In this document: piece by piece, positions 41,336 through 50,830 of the stretch | Position numbering within the stretch: position 1 is the stretch's first letter | How the letters are laid out: each line of letters opens with the position of its first letter | Assembly: GCF_014596445.1 (NCBI RefSeq) | Contig: NZ_MECL01000193.1 | Location: 1 to 64,000, forward strand | DNA from: Streptomyces sp. CBMA29 | GTDB taxonomy: Bacteria; Actinomycetota; Actinomycetes; Streptomycetales; Streptomycetaceae | Length of the DNA stretch: 64,000 nt | Reading direction: 5' to 3' | Position numbers and translations under genes: made by a program | The notes under the pieces: generated by a model | What the model was told of the DNA's origin: nothing | Database searches by the model: none | What the model saw: the letters and a program-made list of their open reading frames with translations, nothing else

Positions 41336-41635
41336 TCAGCTCTTGCCGCCGCTGCCCTTGCCGGACTTGTCCTTGTCCCCGCCGCCCAGCGGCATGCCCT
41401 CGTAGATCTCCTTGCACATCGGGCAGACCGGGTACTTCTTCGGATCGCGTCCCGGGACCCAGACCTTGCCGCAGAGCGCGACGACGGGCGTGCCTTCCAG
41501 CGCGCTCGCCATGATCTTGTCCTTCTGGACATAGTGCGCGTAGCGCTCGTGGTCGCCGTCACCATGGGAGAGCTGCGGGGTCGGCTCGACCAGAGTGCCG
41601 GTGCCCGCCCCGCGCTCGGGCTCAAGAGTGCTCAT
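41336..41635 (-). CDS. DUF3039-family protein
   Basis: 99 residues. YAHYVQKDKIMASALEGTPVVALCGKVWVPGRDPKKYPVCPMCKEIY is the conserved actinobacterial DUF3039 core, with one CG and one CPMC motif that suggest a zinc site. The tail is Lys/Gly/Ser-rich. ATG 41635 is chosen; no clear ribosome site is seen. The function is not known. Confidence 0.85.
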   Translation of the reverse strand: MSTLEPERGAGTGTLVEPTPQLSHGDGDHERYAHYVQKDKIMASALEGTPVVALCGKVWVPGRDPKKYPVCPMCKEIYEGMPLGGGDKDKSGKGSGGKS

Positions 41636-41646
41636 AAGACTCAAGA

Positions 41647-42225
41647 CTAGTTGAGAGACGGATCGTCGGGATACGTGGCCACCATGGCCAGCTCATTGCG
41701 CTGCCTGCGCAGCACCGAACGCCACAGCTGTTCGGGATCGGGCGAGGACACGTCGCCCGGCTCTGACTCGATCACGTACCAGGCGCCGTCGACCAGTTCC
41801 TTCTCCAGCTGGCCGGGCCCCCAGCCGGAGTATCCGGCGAAGATCCGCAGCGAACCCAGCTCGGCGGCGAGCAGTTCGGGCGGCGCCTCCAGGTCGACCA
41901 GGCCGATCGCGCCGTGCACCCGCCGCCAGCCCAGCGGGTCCGCGTCCTCGCCCTCGCGGACGTCGCCCGGCACCACGGCCAGGCCCAGCGCGGAGTCCAG
42001 CGAGACCGGGCCGCCCTGGAAGACCACCGGGGGCGCGCCCGCCAGCGGCGCCCAGGGCAGCAGGACGTCGCCGACGCCGACCGGCGTGGGCCGGTTCAGG
42101 ACGACGCCGAGCGACCCCTCCGCGTCGTGGTCCAGGAGGAGCACCACGGCCCGGTCGAAGTTGGGGTCGGCGAGCGCCGGTGTGGCGACGAGCAGTCTTC
42201 CGGTGAGCGAGGACACCTCGGTCAT
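41647..42225 (-). CDS. YqgE/AlgH-family protein (UPF0301)
   Basis: 192 residues: LTGRLLVATPALADPNFDRAVVLLLDHDAEGSLGVVLNRPT is the family N-terminus, and FAGYSGWGPGQLEKELVDGAWYVIE the central signature. Members are widespread and of uncertain function. The start may be ATG 42225 or 42234 (adding Met-Cys-Pro). Divergent from murA; 11 bases upstream of the DUF3039 gene in the same direction, so likely cotranscribed. Confidence 0.9.
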   Translation of the reverse strand: MTEVSSLTGRLLVATPALADPNFDRAVVLLLDHDAEGSLGVVLNRPTPVGVGDVLLPWAPLAGAPPVVFQGGPVSLDSALGLAVVPGDVREGEDADPLGWRRVHGAIGLVDLEAPPELLAAELGSLRIFAGYSGWGPGQLEKELVDGAWYVIESEPGDVSSPDPEQLWRSVLRRQRNELAMVATYPDDPSLN

Positions 42226-42553
42226 GGGACACATGATCCCGCACAAACCCGCTGGGCGGAGCGGCAACCGCCACTCCCGGACATCCGCCGCCACAGCACT
42301 CCCGGACATCCGCCGGCACGGCGCGACACGCGGTACGGCGCACGGGCGGCGGACGGGGCAGCGGACGGTGTCCGGCCCGCCACGCACCGCGCTGTAGCGA
42401 AGTCATGACACGGGCCGAGGTTCACGGCAGCCGGGACGGGTCAGTAGGCGCATTACCATTTCTTCCTGCGCTCCGCGCGGCGAGCACCCCGGCCGCGCCC
42501 GGCCTCCCCCGTACGTGTCCCCCGTACCAACCGTTCCGAAGATCGCGAGATCC
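42226..42553. promoter_or_regulatory. Divergent AlgH-like/murA intergenic region with a 25-bp tandem repeat
   Basis: About 330 bases. CACTCCCGGACATCCGCCG followed by a C/G-CAC end occurs twice in tandem at 42272-42296 and 42297-42319. The rest, to the murA start, should contain the murA promoter; I do not see a clear -35/-10 pair. Confidence 0.5.
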
Positions 42554-43903
42554 ATGACCGACATCGCCGATGTACTGCTTGTTCATGGCGGAACCCCCCT
42601 CGTGGGCGAGATCCGTGTCCGCGGTGCGAAGAACCTCGTGCCCAAGGCCATGGTCGCCGCCCTGCTCGGCAGCGGACCGAGCAGACTCCGCAATGTCCCC
42701 GACATCCGTGACGTACGCGTCGTACGCGGGCTGCTCCAGCTCCACGGCGTGACGGTGCAGAGCGGCGAGGAACCGGGCGAGCTGGTCCTCGACCCGACGC
42801 GCGTCGAGAGCGCCAACGTGGCCGACATCGACGCCCACGCGGGCTCCTCCCGCATTCCGATCCTGTTCTGCGGCCCGCTGCTGCACCGGCTCGGCCACGC
42901 CTTCATCCCTGGCCTGGGCGGCTGCGACATCGGCGGCCGGCCGATCGACTTCCACTTCGACGTGCTGCGGCAGTTCGGCGCCACCATCGAGAAGCGCGCC
43001 GACGGCCAGTACCTGGAGGCGCCGCAGCGGCTGCGCGGCTGCAAGATCCGGCTGCCGTACCCGTCGGTCGGCTCGACCGAACAGGTGCTGCTCACCGCGG
43101 TGCTGGCCGAGGGCGTCACGGAGCTGTCCAACGCGGCAGTCGAGCCGGAGATCGAGGACCTGATCTGCGTCCTGCAGAAAATGGGCGCGATCATCTCGAC
43201 GGACACCGACCGGACCATCCGGATCACCGGCGTCGACAAGCTCGGCGGCTACAACCACCGGGCGCTCCCCGACCGCCTCGAAGCCGCCTCCTGGGCGAGC
43301 GCGGCGCTGGCCACCGAGGGCAACATCTACGTCCGCGGCGCCCAGCAGCGGTCGATGATGACCTTCCTCAACACCTTCCGCCGGGTCGGCGGGGCCTTCG
43401 AGGTGGACGACGACGGCATCCGCTTCTGGCACCCGGGCGGCCCGCTCAACGCCATCGCGCTGGAGACCGACGTGCACCCCGGTTTCCAGACCGACTGGCA
43501 GCAGCCGCTGGTGGTGGCGCTCACCCAGGCGTCGGGGCTGTCCATCGTGCACGAGACGGTGTACGAGTCCCGGCTCGGCTTCACCTCCGCGCTCAACCAG
43601 ATGGGCGCGCACATCCAGCTCTACCGCGAGTGCCTGGGCGGTTCCGCCTGCCGCTTCGGGCAGCGCAATTTCCTGCACTCCGCGGTCGTGTCGGGCCCGA
43701 CCAAGCTCCAGGGCTCCGACCTGGTCATCCCCGACCTGCGCGGCGGCTTCTCGTACCTGATCGCGGCGCTGGCCGCGCAGGGCACCTCCCGTGTGCACGG
43801 CATCGACCTGATCAACCGGGGCTACGAGAACTTCCTCGCCAAGCTGGAGAGCCTGGGCGCCCACATCGAGCTGCCCCAGCCCGCGGGCGCGGTCGCTTCC
43901 TGA
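42554..43903 (+). CDS. murA: UDP-N-acetylglucosamine 1-carboxyvinyltransferase
   Basis: 449-residue EPSP-synthase-fold enzyme that transfers enolpyruvate from PEP to UDP-GlcNAc, the first committed step of peptidoglycan synthesis. RGAKNLVPKAMVAALL carries the conserved Lys-Asn (residues 26-27). The catalytic Cys is kept (Cys124 in LGGCDIGGRPIDFH), so the fosfomycin-sensitive form is predicted. Other hallmarks are PSVGSTEQVLLTAVLAEG and PDLRGGFSYLIAALAA. ATG 42554 is used. A strong terminator separates it from the convergent hup. Confidence 0.95.
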   Translation: MTDIADVLLVHGGTPLVGEIRVRGAKNLVPKAMVAALLGSGPSRLRNVPDIRDVRVVRGLLQLHGVTVQSGEEPGELVLDPTRVESANVADIDAHAGSSRIPILFCGPLLHRLGHAFIPGLGGCDIGGRPIDFHFDVLRQFGATIEKRADGQYLEAPQRLRGCKIRLPYPSVGSTEQVLLTAVLAEGVTELSNAAVEPEIEDLICVLQKMGAIISTDTDRTIRITGVDKLGGYNHRALPDRLEAASWASAALATEGNIYVRGAQQRSMMTFLNTFRRVGGAFEVDDDGIRFWHPGGPLNAIALETDVHPGFQTDWQQPLVVALTQASGLSIVHETVYESRLGFTSALNQMGAHIQLYRECLGGSACRFGQRNFLHSAVVSGPTKLQGSDLVIPDLRGGFSYLIAALAAQGTSRVHGIDLINRGYENFLAKLESLGAHIELPQPAGAVAS

Positions 43904-43925
43904 GCGATACGGCGAGCCGCATGCG

Positions 43926-43962
43926 AAAGGGCGGCTTCTCCCCCGGGGAGAAGCCGCCCTTT
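43926..43962. terminator. Bidirectional terminator between murA and hup
   Basis: Perfect 18-bp inverted repeat AAAGGGCGGCTTCTCCCC / GGGGAGAAGCCGCCCTTT around a single C, with A-tract and T-tract ends that suit both directions. Confidence 0.92.
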
Positions 43963-43972
43963 GGCGATGTGA

Positions 43973-44254
43973 TTACTTGCCCTTGGCGGCTTCCTTGAGC
44001 TTGGAGCCCGCCGAAACCTTCACGCTGTAGCCCTCCGGGATGTCGATCGGCTCGCCGGTCTGCGGGTTACGCGCGGTGCGGGCCGCACGGAGGGTGCGCT
44101 CGAAGGTCAGGAAGCCGGGGATGGTGACCTTCTCGTCGCCCTTGGCCACGATCTCACCGACGGTCTCAGCGAACGCGGCCAGTACGGCGTCGGCGTCCTT
44201 GCGGGTCACCTCGGCGCGCTCGGACAGAGCGGCCACCAGCTCACTGCGGTTCAT
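43973..44254 (-). CDS. hup: HU-family nucleoid protein (short HU)
   Basis: 93 residues, a complete HU: MNRSELVAALSERAEVTRKDADAVLAAF dimerisation helices, then GDEKVTIPGFLTFERTLRAARTARNPQTGEPIDIPEGYSVKVSAGSKLKEA, with the DNA-bending arm RNPQTGEPI. There is no lysine-rich C-terminal extension, so this is the HupA-type and not the long HupS-type paralogue. GGGAG lies nine bases upstream of ATG 44254. Chromosome compaction and DNA bending are its role. Confidence 0.96.
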   Translation of the reverse strand: MNRSELVAALSERAEVTRKDADAVLAAFAETVGEIVAKGDEKVTIPGFLTFERTLRAARTARNPQTGEPIDIPEGYSVKVSAGSKLKEAAKGK

Positions 44255-44476
44255 ATCTGTACTCCCGTGTTCTTTCTGCCATGGGGGCGCGAGCTCGAAG
44301 CTGTTGCTGTGTGCCTCACTGCCCAGGTGTGCATCCTGCCCCCATATATGGGGGGAAAGCCAATCCACCGACCGCGCGAGTCGCACAAAAAACGATGCGA
44401 TTGCACGGGGACGCCACGGGGATGACGGATTGTCGTCACATGGTCGACGCATCGAATCCGTTTGTCGGACGGATTG

Positions 44477-45922
44477 TCAGACCGCGCCCGGCGCGGTCGC
44501 CGCGGCGGCGACCGCCGGTCCCTGCGCCTTGGCCGCGTCGCGTACGGCGTCGGCGACCGCGCCCGCGACCTTGTCGTTGAAGACGCTGGGGACGATGTAG
44601 TTGGCGTTCAGCTCGCCCTCCCCCACCACGTCCGCCAGCGCGTGCGCGGCGGCCAGCATCATCTCGGTGTTCACGGTGCGGGACTGGGCGTCCAGCAGGC
44701 CGCGGAAGACACCGGGGAAGACCAGGACGTTGTTGATCTGGTTGGGGAAGTCGCTGCGCCCGGTGGCGACCACGGCGGCGGTCTCGCGGGCCACGCCCGG
44801 GTCCACCTCGGGGTCGGGGTTGGCGAGCGCGAAGACGATCGCGCCGTCCGCCATCCGCGCGACGTCCGTACCGTCCAGGACGTTGGGCGCGGAGACGCCG
44901 ATGAAGACGTCGGCGCCGGTCACGGCCTCCTTCAGGGTGCCGCTGACGCCCTCGGGGTTGGTGTTGTCGGCGATCCAGCGCAGCGGCGAGTCGGGCGAGG
45001 CGTGCACCAGGTCGTCGCGGTCGCAGTGCACCACGCCGTGGATGTCGGCGACCACCGCGTGCTTCACTCCGGCGGCCAGCAGCAGCTTGAGGATGGCCGT
45101 ACCGGCCGCGCCCGCGCCGGACATGACGACGCGTACGTCGCCGATCTGCTTGCCGACCACCCGCAGCGCGTTGGTGAGCGCGGCGAGCACCACGATGGCG
45201 GTGCCGTGCTGGTCGTCGTGGAAGACCGGGATGTCCAGCGCCTCGCGCAGCCGGGCCTCGATCTCGAAGCAGCGCGGCGCGGAGATGTCCTCCAGGTTGA
45301 TGCCCGCGAAGCCGGGGGCGATGGCCTTGACGATCGCCACGATCTCGTCGGTGTCCTGGGTGTCGAGGCACAGCGGCCAGGCGTCGATGCCGGCGAAGCG
45401 CTTGAAGAGCGCCGCCTTGCCCTCCATGACCGGCAGCGCGGCCTTCGGCCCGATGTTGCCGAGGCCGAGGACGGCGGAGCCGTCGGTGACCACGGCCACG
45501 CTGTTGCGCTTGATGGTCAGGCGGCGGGCGTCCTCGGGGTTCTCCGCGATGGCCATGCAGACCCGGGCGACGCCGGGGGTGTAGATCATGGAGAGGTCGT
45601 CACGGTTGCGGATCGGGTGCTTGGACTGCATCTCGATCTTGCCGCCGAGGTGCATGAGGAACGTACGGTCGGAGACCTTGCTCACGGCGACGCCCTCGAT
45701 GCCGCGGAGCTTGCCGACGATCTCGTCCGCGTGCGCGGTGGAGCTGGCGGCGACGGTGACGTCGATCCGGAGCATGTCGTGGCCCGACGCGGTGACGTCA
45801 AGGCCGGTGACCGACCCGCCCGAGGACTCCACCGCGGTGGTGAGCTGGCTGACCGCGGTCCCGCTGGCGGGGACCTCCAGCCGTACCGTGATCGAGTACG
45901 AGACGCTTGGCGCCGTTGCCAT
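44477..45922 (-). CDS. Malic enzyme (NAD-type) with N-terminal ACT domain
   Basis: 481 residues. An ACT-like domain (YSITVRLEVPASGTAVSQLTTAVESSGG) covers the first ~80 residues. The malic-enzyme domain follows: SMIYTPGVARVC (catalytic Tyr), GSAVLGLGNIGPKAALPVMEGK (catalytic Lys), NLEDISAPRCFEIE and FHDDQHGTAIV (metal ligands), then the Rossmann motif MSGAGAAGTAILKLLL. It oxidatively decarboxylates malate to pyruvate. An acidic/neutral residue pattern after the Rossmann strand favours NAD. GAAGAAGG lies upstream of ATG 45922. Confidence 0.93.
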   Translation of the reverse strand: MATAPSVSYSITVRLEVPASGTAVSQLTTAVESSGGSVTGLDVTASGHDMLRIDVTVAASSTAHADEIVGKLRGIEGVAVSKVSDRTFLMHLGGKIEMQSKHPIRNRDDLSMIYTPGVARVCMAIAENPEDARRLTIKRNSVAVVTDGSAVLGLGNIGPKAALPVMEGKAALFKRFAGIDAWPLCLDTQDTDEIVAIVKAIAPGFAGINLEDISAPRCFEIEARLREALDIPVFHDDQHGTAIVVLAALTNALRVVGKQIGDVRVVMSGAGAAGTAILKLLLAAGVKHAVVADIHGVVHCDRDDLVHASPDSPLRWIADNTNPEGVSGTLKEAVTGADVFIGVSAPNVLDGTDVARMADGAIVFALANPDPEVDPGVARETAAVVATGRSDFPNQINNVLVFPGVFRGLLDAQSRTVNTEMMLAAAHALADVVGEGELNANYIVPSVFNDKVAGAVADAVRDAAKAQGPAVAAAATAPGAV

Positions 45923-46233
45923 GACGGACCTTCTTCCGGTTCCTCTGCTGCTGCTCTGGTGCTGGTGGTGCTGCCCGTCGATCGTTGCACCTACCGACGG
46001 GTACGCGTAAACCCGTGCGGGGTGAAGATTGGAAGAATACTTCCGCGATGCGGGAGCGGCGCAACCGGGTGGACCGAAGAAGAGATTTTCGTCCGCCGGG
46101 AAGAGGTTCTCGGAGCCGTTTGTTAGCCTGAGTACGGCACCGGCTCGATCCAAGCCCCCGGGCCCAACCTTAGGCGCTTCGAGCGCCCACTTGCCGCGAG
46201 GCGAGCATGGCGGGCCGGTGTCGTGAACGTCAC
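45923..46233. promoter_or_regulatory. Upstream region of the malic enzyme gene
   Basis: About 310 bases between the malic-enzyme start and the terminator of the HelD gene. Part of it (46010-46110) is less GC-rich than its surroundings and probably holds the promoter. No operator is recognisable. Confidence 0.35.
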
Positions 46234-46267
46234 GTGGGCGCCCCCTTCGAAAGAAGGGGGCGCCCAC
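46234..46267 (-). terminator. Terminator downstream of the HelD gene
   Basis: Perfect 15-bp stem GTGGGCGCCCCCTTC-GAAA-GAAGGGGGCGCCCAC with a stable GNRA tetraloop, 32 bases after the helicase stop. Confidence 0.85.
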
Positions 46268-46298
46268 GGCGCGTTCAGGGGCGCGCTCAAGAGCGCGT

Positions 46299-48563
46299 TC
46301 AGGGGCGCAGCAGGTCCGGCACTCCCTCGGCGTCTGGCAGGTCGCCCTCGGCGGCGAGGACCATCAGGCGTTGTGTCGCCCGCGTCAGGGCCACGTACAG
46401 CACCCTCAGCCCCGCGGGGGACTCCTCCGCGATCTCGGCGGGGGACACCACGAGCGTGGCGTCGTACTCCAGGCCCTTGGCCTCCAGGCTGCCCAGCGCC
46501 ACGACGCGCTCGCCGAGCCCTTCGAGCCAACCGCGGGCCTGGGCGCGGCGGTTCATGGCGACGACGACGCCGACCGTGCCGTCGACCTCCTCCAACAGCC
46601 GCGCGGCGGACCGGCGTACGTCCGCGCCGAGGTCGTCGCCCGCGACCGCGTACTGCGGCAGGACGCCGGTGGAGCGCACGGCGCGCGGGGACTCCATGCC
46701 GGGCATGGCGAGCGCCAGCACGGTGGCGGCGACCTCCGCGATCTCGGCGGGGTTGCGGTAGTTGACGGTGAGGGTGAAGCGCCGCCGGGGCCGGGTGCCG
46801 AGCGCCTCGTCGCGCGCCCGCGCCGCCTCGTCCACGTCCGTCCAGGAACTCTGCGCCGGGTCGCCGACGATCGTCCAGGTGGCCGTACGGCCACGCCGCC
46901 CGACCATCCGCCACTGCATCGGCGTCAGGTCCTGCGCCTCGTCCACGATGACGTGCGCGTACTCGGTGCGCTCCTCGTCCAGGCGCTCGGCCCGGCTGCG
47001 GCGGCCCGCGTCGTGCCGGTCGGCGAAGGTCGTGACCTCGTCCAGGCCGGTGAGCTGGTCCAGCGGGTCGGTCTCGCGGCGCTTGGGGCGCGGCACCGGG
47101 CCGAGCAGCGTGTCGAGTTCGTCCAGCAGCGCCACGTCGTGCGCGGTGGCGCCGGTCCTGCGCAGCGAGCGCGCCACCCGGCGGACCTCCGGCGGGGACA
47201 GCACCCGGCGCGCCCAGCGGGCCAGCCGCTTCTCGTCGGCGAGCGCGGCCAGCACGGCGCGCGGCTGGAGCACCGGCCACCAGGCGTCGAGGAAGTCGGT
47301 GAAGTCCTGCTCGGTGCTGATGTCCTCGTCGAAGCCCTGGCGTTCCTCCGCGGCCAGTTCCGGATCGTCGAAGCGGCGGCCGGTCCTGCGCCACAGCGCG
47401 TCCAGCAGCAGGCGGCGGGCGCGCGGGCGCAGCAGATTGACGGGCGCGGTGCCGCCGAGCGTGTTGTGGCGGATGCCCGCCAGCTCCTGCTCCGACAGCT
47501 CCACGCGGCGGCCGAAGGCGACCACGCGCAGCGTCGCCGGGCGGCCCGGCGTCAGGTCGAGCGCGCCCCGGGCCGCGTTGCGCAGCACCTTCTGCATCCG
47601 CAGCGAGCCCTTGATCCTGGCCACCGCGGGCTCGTCGTACAGGTCGGCGGAGACCCCGTCGACCAGCGAGCCGACGGCGCGGATCGCGACCTGGCCCTCC
47701 TCGCCGAGCGAGGGCAGCACGCCCTCGGTGTACGACACCAGCAGCGGTGTCGGGCTGACGCACAGGATGCCGCCCGCGTACCGCCGCCGGTCCTGGTAGA
47801 GCAGATACGCGGCGCGGTGCAGGGCGACGGCGGTCTTGCCGGTGCCGGGGCCGCCGGTCACCTCGGTGACGGACGCGGCGGGCGCCCTGATCACCATGTC
47901 CTGCTCGGCCTGGATGCTCGCCACGATGTCCCGCATCGTGTGGCTGCGGGCCTGGCCGAGGGCCGCCATCAGGGCGCCGTCGCCGACGACCGGCAGCCCG
48001 GTGGTCAGCTCGGGGCGCAGCAGGTCGTCCTCGACGCCGAGCACCTTGCGGCCCTTGGAGCGGATCACCCGGCGGCGCACCACGCGCCCCGGCGCGACCG
48101 GGGTGGAGCGGTAGAAGGGCGCGGCGGCCGGGGCCCGCCAGTCGATGACCAGCGGCGCGTACTCGCTGTCCAGGACGCCGATCCGGCCGATGTGCAGGGT
48201 CTCGGCGATGGCGGCGGTCTTGTCCTCGCGGACGGCGTCGTCGGCGGGTTCGACGGAGGTGAAGGCGCCGTCGGCGCCCTTCTTGCCGTCCTTGCCCCGC
48301 AGCAGGTCGATCCGGCCGAAGAGGAAGTCCTCGAACTCGCTGTTCAGCCGGTTGAGGTGGACCCCCGCGCGGAAGACCTGCGCGTCGCGTTCGGCGAGCG
48401 CGCCCGGCGTGCCGACGTGGCCGCGCTGGGCGGCGTCCTTCATCAGGAACTCGGCCTCGTCGATCTTCTCTTCGAGGCGGTGGTACACCCGGTCCAGATG
48501 CGCCTGCTCGACGGCGATCTCCTGATCCCGGACCCCCAGGTGGGCTGTGGTCTGCGCGGCCAC
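46299..48563 (-). CDS. HelD-type RNA polymerase-recycling ATPase (UvrD-like)
   Basis: 754 residues. The long N-terminal coiled coil (VRDQEIAVEQAHLDRVYHRLEEKIDEAE) is typical of HelD proteins that insert into RNA polymerase and release stalled complexes. SF1 motifs: Walker A VTGGPGTGKTAVALHRAAYLL, motif II HVIVDEAQDLTPMQW, motif III IVGDPAQSSW, motif IV/V NYRNPAEIAEVA, and C-terminal AKGLEYDATLVV and YVALTRATQRL. Related Streptomyces proteins (HelR) confer rifamycin tolerance; whether this is HelR or another paralogue is not decidable. Confidence 0.92.
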   Translation of the reverse strand: MAAQTTAHLGVRDQEIAVEQAHLDRVYHRLEEKIDEAEFLMKDAAQRGHVGTPGALAERDAQVFRAGVHLNRLNSEFEDFLFGRIDLLRGKDGKKGADGAFTSVEPADDAVREDKTAAIAETLHIGRIGVLDSEYAPLVIDWRAPAAAPFYRSTPVAPGRVVRRRVIRSKGRKVLGVEDDLLRPELTTGLPVVGDGALMAALGQARSHTMRDIVASIQAEQDMVIRAPAASVTEVTGGPGTGKTAVALHRAAYLLYQDRRRYAGGILCVSPTPLLVSYTEGVLPSLGEEGQVAIRAVGSLVDGVSADLYDEPAVARIKGSLRMQKVLRNAARGALDLTPGRPATLRVVAFGRRVELSEQELAGIRHNTLGGTAPVNLLRPRARRLLLDALWRRTGRRFDDPELAAEERQGFDEDISTEQDFTDFLDAWWPVLQPRAVLAALADEKRLARWARRVLSPPEVRRVARSLRRTGATAHDVALLDELDTLLGPVPRPKRRETDPLDQLTGLDEVTTFADRHDAGRRSRAERLDEERTEYAHVIVDEAQDLTPMQWRMVGRRGRTATWTIVGDPAQSSWTDVDEAARARDEALGTRPRRRFTLTVNYRNPAEIAEVAATVLALAMPGMESPRAVRSTGVLPQYAVAGDDLGADVRRSAARLLEEVDGTVGVVVAMNRRAQARGWLEGLGERVVALGSLEAKGLEYDATLVVSPAEIAEESPAGLRVLYVALTRATQRLMVLAAEGDLPDAEGVPDLLRP

Positions 48564-48724
48564 GCAGGACCCCCTTCTTCATTGCGTCATGCGCCGCCCA
48601 CGTACGTGACGGGGCACGTGGGGCAGCCTGCAACCGTACGCGACCTGCGGGCTTCTGCACACTCCGCCGTGCGGTCGGGTCTGAGGCGCGGTCAGTTTTC
48701 CGGCCGGGCCGGGCAGCCCGGCGG

Positions 48725-49342
48725 TCAGCCCTGGGGCGAGGTGAGAGTCCCGCGCGTGGTGGTGCGACGGCGGTGCCGGGCGACGCGCTCGCGGTTTCCG
48801 CAGATCTCGCTGCTGCACCAGCGGCGGCGCCGGCCGCGGGAGGTGTCCAGGTAGACCAGCGAGCAGCTCTCGCCCTCGCAGCGGCGCAGCTGCGTACGGG
48901 CCAGCGGGTCGGTGAACAGCGCGACGGCGTCGCGGGCGACGGCCGCGAGCAGTCCCGCGGGTTCCGGGGGCGCGGCCAGCTCACGGATCAGGGCGCCGCC
49001 CTCGCCGGTGACCGCGCGCGGGGCGGGCGGGGCGGCCAGCGCCGTGGCGTTCAGCTCGGCGATGTCGGCGGCGGCGGGCCGCTCACCGGCGACCTCGGCG
49101 GTCACGACCCGGCAGACGACGTCGCGCAGGCCGCGGAATCCGCTCAGCCAGCCGTCGTCCACGGCGAGGTCGGGCCGCGCCGCCTCCCCGGGCGCGCGCG
49201 GCACCAGGCCGGTCCCGTACAGCCACGCGGCCAGCCGGTCGGGCGTGCCGAGCCGCTCCTCCTCGGGGCGGCCGGTGCGGGTGGCGACGAGATCGAGACA
49301 CAGCCGGCCGGTGTCGAACCGTAGCGGGCTCGTTCCCCTCAT
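48725..49342 (-). CDS. CGNR zinc-finger/ABATE-domain protein
   Basis: 205 residues. The C-terminal CEGESCSLVYLDTSRGRRRRWCSSEICGNRERVARHRRR is the CGNR zinc finger with four Cys; the N-terminal ~130 residues (RFDTGRLCLDLVATRTGRP...) are the associated ABATE domain. Members are putative stress-responsive transcription regulators. ATG 49342 was chosen over longer frames. Confidence 0.9.
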   Translation of the reverse strand: MRGTSPLRFDTGRLCLDLVATRTGRPEEERLGTPDRLAAWLYGTGLVPRAPGEAARPDLAVDDGWLSGFRGLRDVVCRVVTAEVAGERPAAADIAELNATALAAPPAPRAVTGEGGALIRELAAPPEPAGLLAAVARDAVALFTDPLARTQLRRCEGESCSLVYLDTSRGRRRRWCSSEICGNRERVARHRRRTTTRGTLTSPQG

Positions 49343-49476
49343 GGTCAGCCGCCTTCCCGCCCGCCCGTCACCTTCCCCCCAGGGTGCCCGGCGGCCGTCG
49401 CGGGGTCTAGGGCGTGTCGTCAACGGCTGTTGCCTCGGTTTCCTCAGTTTCCTCAGCTACCCCGGTCCTCGGCGGC

Positions 49477-50652
49477 TTACGGCGCCGAGCCGTATTTGTC
49501 GTCCGCGTGCGGGTCGAGGGAGAGCCGGTAGCCGCGTTTGACGACGGTCTGGATCAGCTTGGGGGCGCCGAGGGCGGTACGGAGGCGGGCCATGGCGGTC
49601 TCGACGGCGTGTTCGTCGCGGCCGGAGCCGGGCAGGGCGCGCAGCAGGTCGCCGCGGGCGACGACCCAGCCGGGGCGGCGGGCCAGCGCCCGCAGCAGGG
49701 CCATGCCCGCGGGCGGCACCGGCCGCAGCGTCCCGTCCACGACGACGGCGTGCCCGCGGATCTCGACGTGGTGCCCGGCGACGGGCAACGGCCGTACGCG
49801 GCCGGGCAGTTCGCTGGCGATGAGCTGCACCAGCGGTCCGAGCCTGAAGCGTTCGGGGTGCCGGGTGGGCACGTCGTGGCCCTGGAGCGGCAGCGCGGTG
49901 ACCGGGCCGACGCAGGCGGTCATGACGTCGTGGCGCAGCGCGGCGAGGAGTTCGTCGCGACGGCCGCGCTGCCGGGCCCGGTCGAGGAAGGAGGCGGCGG
50001 CCGGGGCGCTGGTGAAGCTCAGCGCGTCGACCGACCGGGACAGGACGGCGTCGAGCAACCGGTCGACGGGCCCGAGGTCTTCGGGCGGCATCCAGCGGTA
50101 GACCGGCACCGCCACGACGGTCGCCCCGGCCGCCCGCAGCGACTCGATGAAGCCGGGCAGCGGCTCGCCGTGCAGCTGGACGGCGATGGTGCGGCCCTCG
50201 ACTCCCTGGTCCAGCAGGCGTTCCAGGACCTCGGCCATCGACTCGGAGGCCGGTGACCACGCCTCGCGCAGCCCGGCCGCGCGCACCGCGCCGCGCATCT
50301 TGGGCCCGCGGGCCAGGAGTTCGACCTCCCCGAGCCTGCGCAGCAGCGCCTCGCCCAGGCCCCAGCCGTCGGCGGCCTCGATCCAGCCGCGGAAGCCGAT
50401 CGCCGTGGTGGCGACCACGATGTCGGGTGCGTCGGCGATGAGTCGCCTGGTGGTCTCCAGCAGTTCGGTGTCGTCGGGCAGCGGCACTATGCGCAGGACG
50501 GGCGCCCGCAGCACGACCGCGCCGCGCCGCTCCAGCAGCGCGGCCAGCTCGTCGGCTCTGCGGGCCGCCGTCACCCCGACGGTGAACCCGGCCAGGGGCG
50601 GCACACCGCCGCCCCGGCCCGGATCGCTGTTCCTGGTCGACTGCGCCTGCAT
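49477..50652 (-). CDS. Uroporphyrinogen-III synthase domain fused to an OmpR-type DNA-binding domain (NnaR-like)
   Basis: 391 residues. The N-terminal ~260 residues form a HemD fold (FTVGVTAARRADELAALLERRGA, VDALSFTSAPAAASFLDRA, CVGPVTALPLQGHDVPTRHPERF). The C-terminal ~95 residues are a winged helix (LRPVPPAGMALLRALARRPGWVVARGDLLRALPGSGRDEHAVETAMARLRTALG...VVKRGYRLSL). This fusion matches NnaR, the regulator of nitrate/nitrite assimilation that works with GlnR in actinomycetes. The narK gene just upstream on the same strand supports this. Heme-pathway catalysis is unlikely to be its main role. Confidence 0.88.
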   Translation of the reverse strand: MQAQSTRNSDPGRGGGVPPLAGFTVGVTAARRADELAALLERRGAVVLRAPVLRIVPLPDDTELLETTRRLIADAPDIVVATTAIGFRGWIEAADGWGLGEALLRRLGEVELLARGPKMRGAVRAAGLREAWSPASESMAEVLERLLDQGVEGRTIAVQLHGEPLPGFIESLRAAGATVVAVPVYRWMPPEDLGPVDRLLDAVLSRSVDALSFTSAPAAASFLDRARQRGRRDELLAALRHDVMTACVGPVTALPLQGHDVPTRHPERFRLGPLVQLIASELPGRVRPLPVAGHHVEIRGHAVVVDGTLRPVPPAGMALLRALARRPGWVVARGDLLRALPGSGRDEHAVETAMARLRTALGAPKLIQTVVKRGYRLSLDPHADDKYGSAP

Positions 50653-50830
50653 GGCTCCCGCCCCGCTCTTGCTTGAGGTTGTGCTGGAGTTACGCGTGCC
50701 GGACGGCGGGCGGACCGTCCCTGATCCGCCGCCGCCCTCCCGGCCACCTCGCCGGAGCCGCATCGTCCCAAAACGGGGTGACGGGTTCGATTCGCCGGGA
50801 TGAACCGGATGTTACGGACGCGTCCGCCGC

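Noticed and set aside
46123..48984. Very long alternative minus-strand frame over the HelD gene
   Set aside because: Its composition is Arg/Pro/Gly-rich, and it is the shadow of the HelD reading frame, which carries all helicase motifs.
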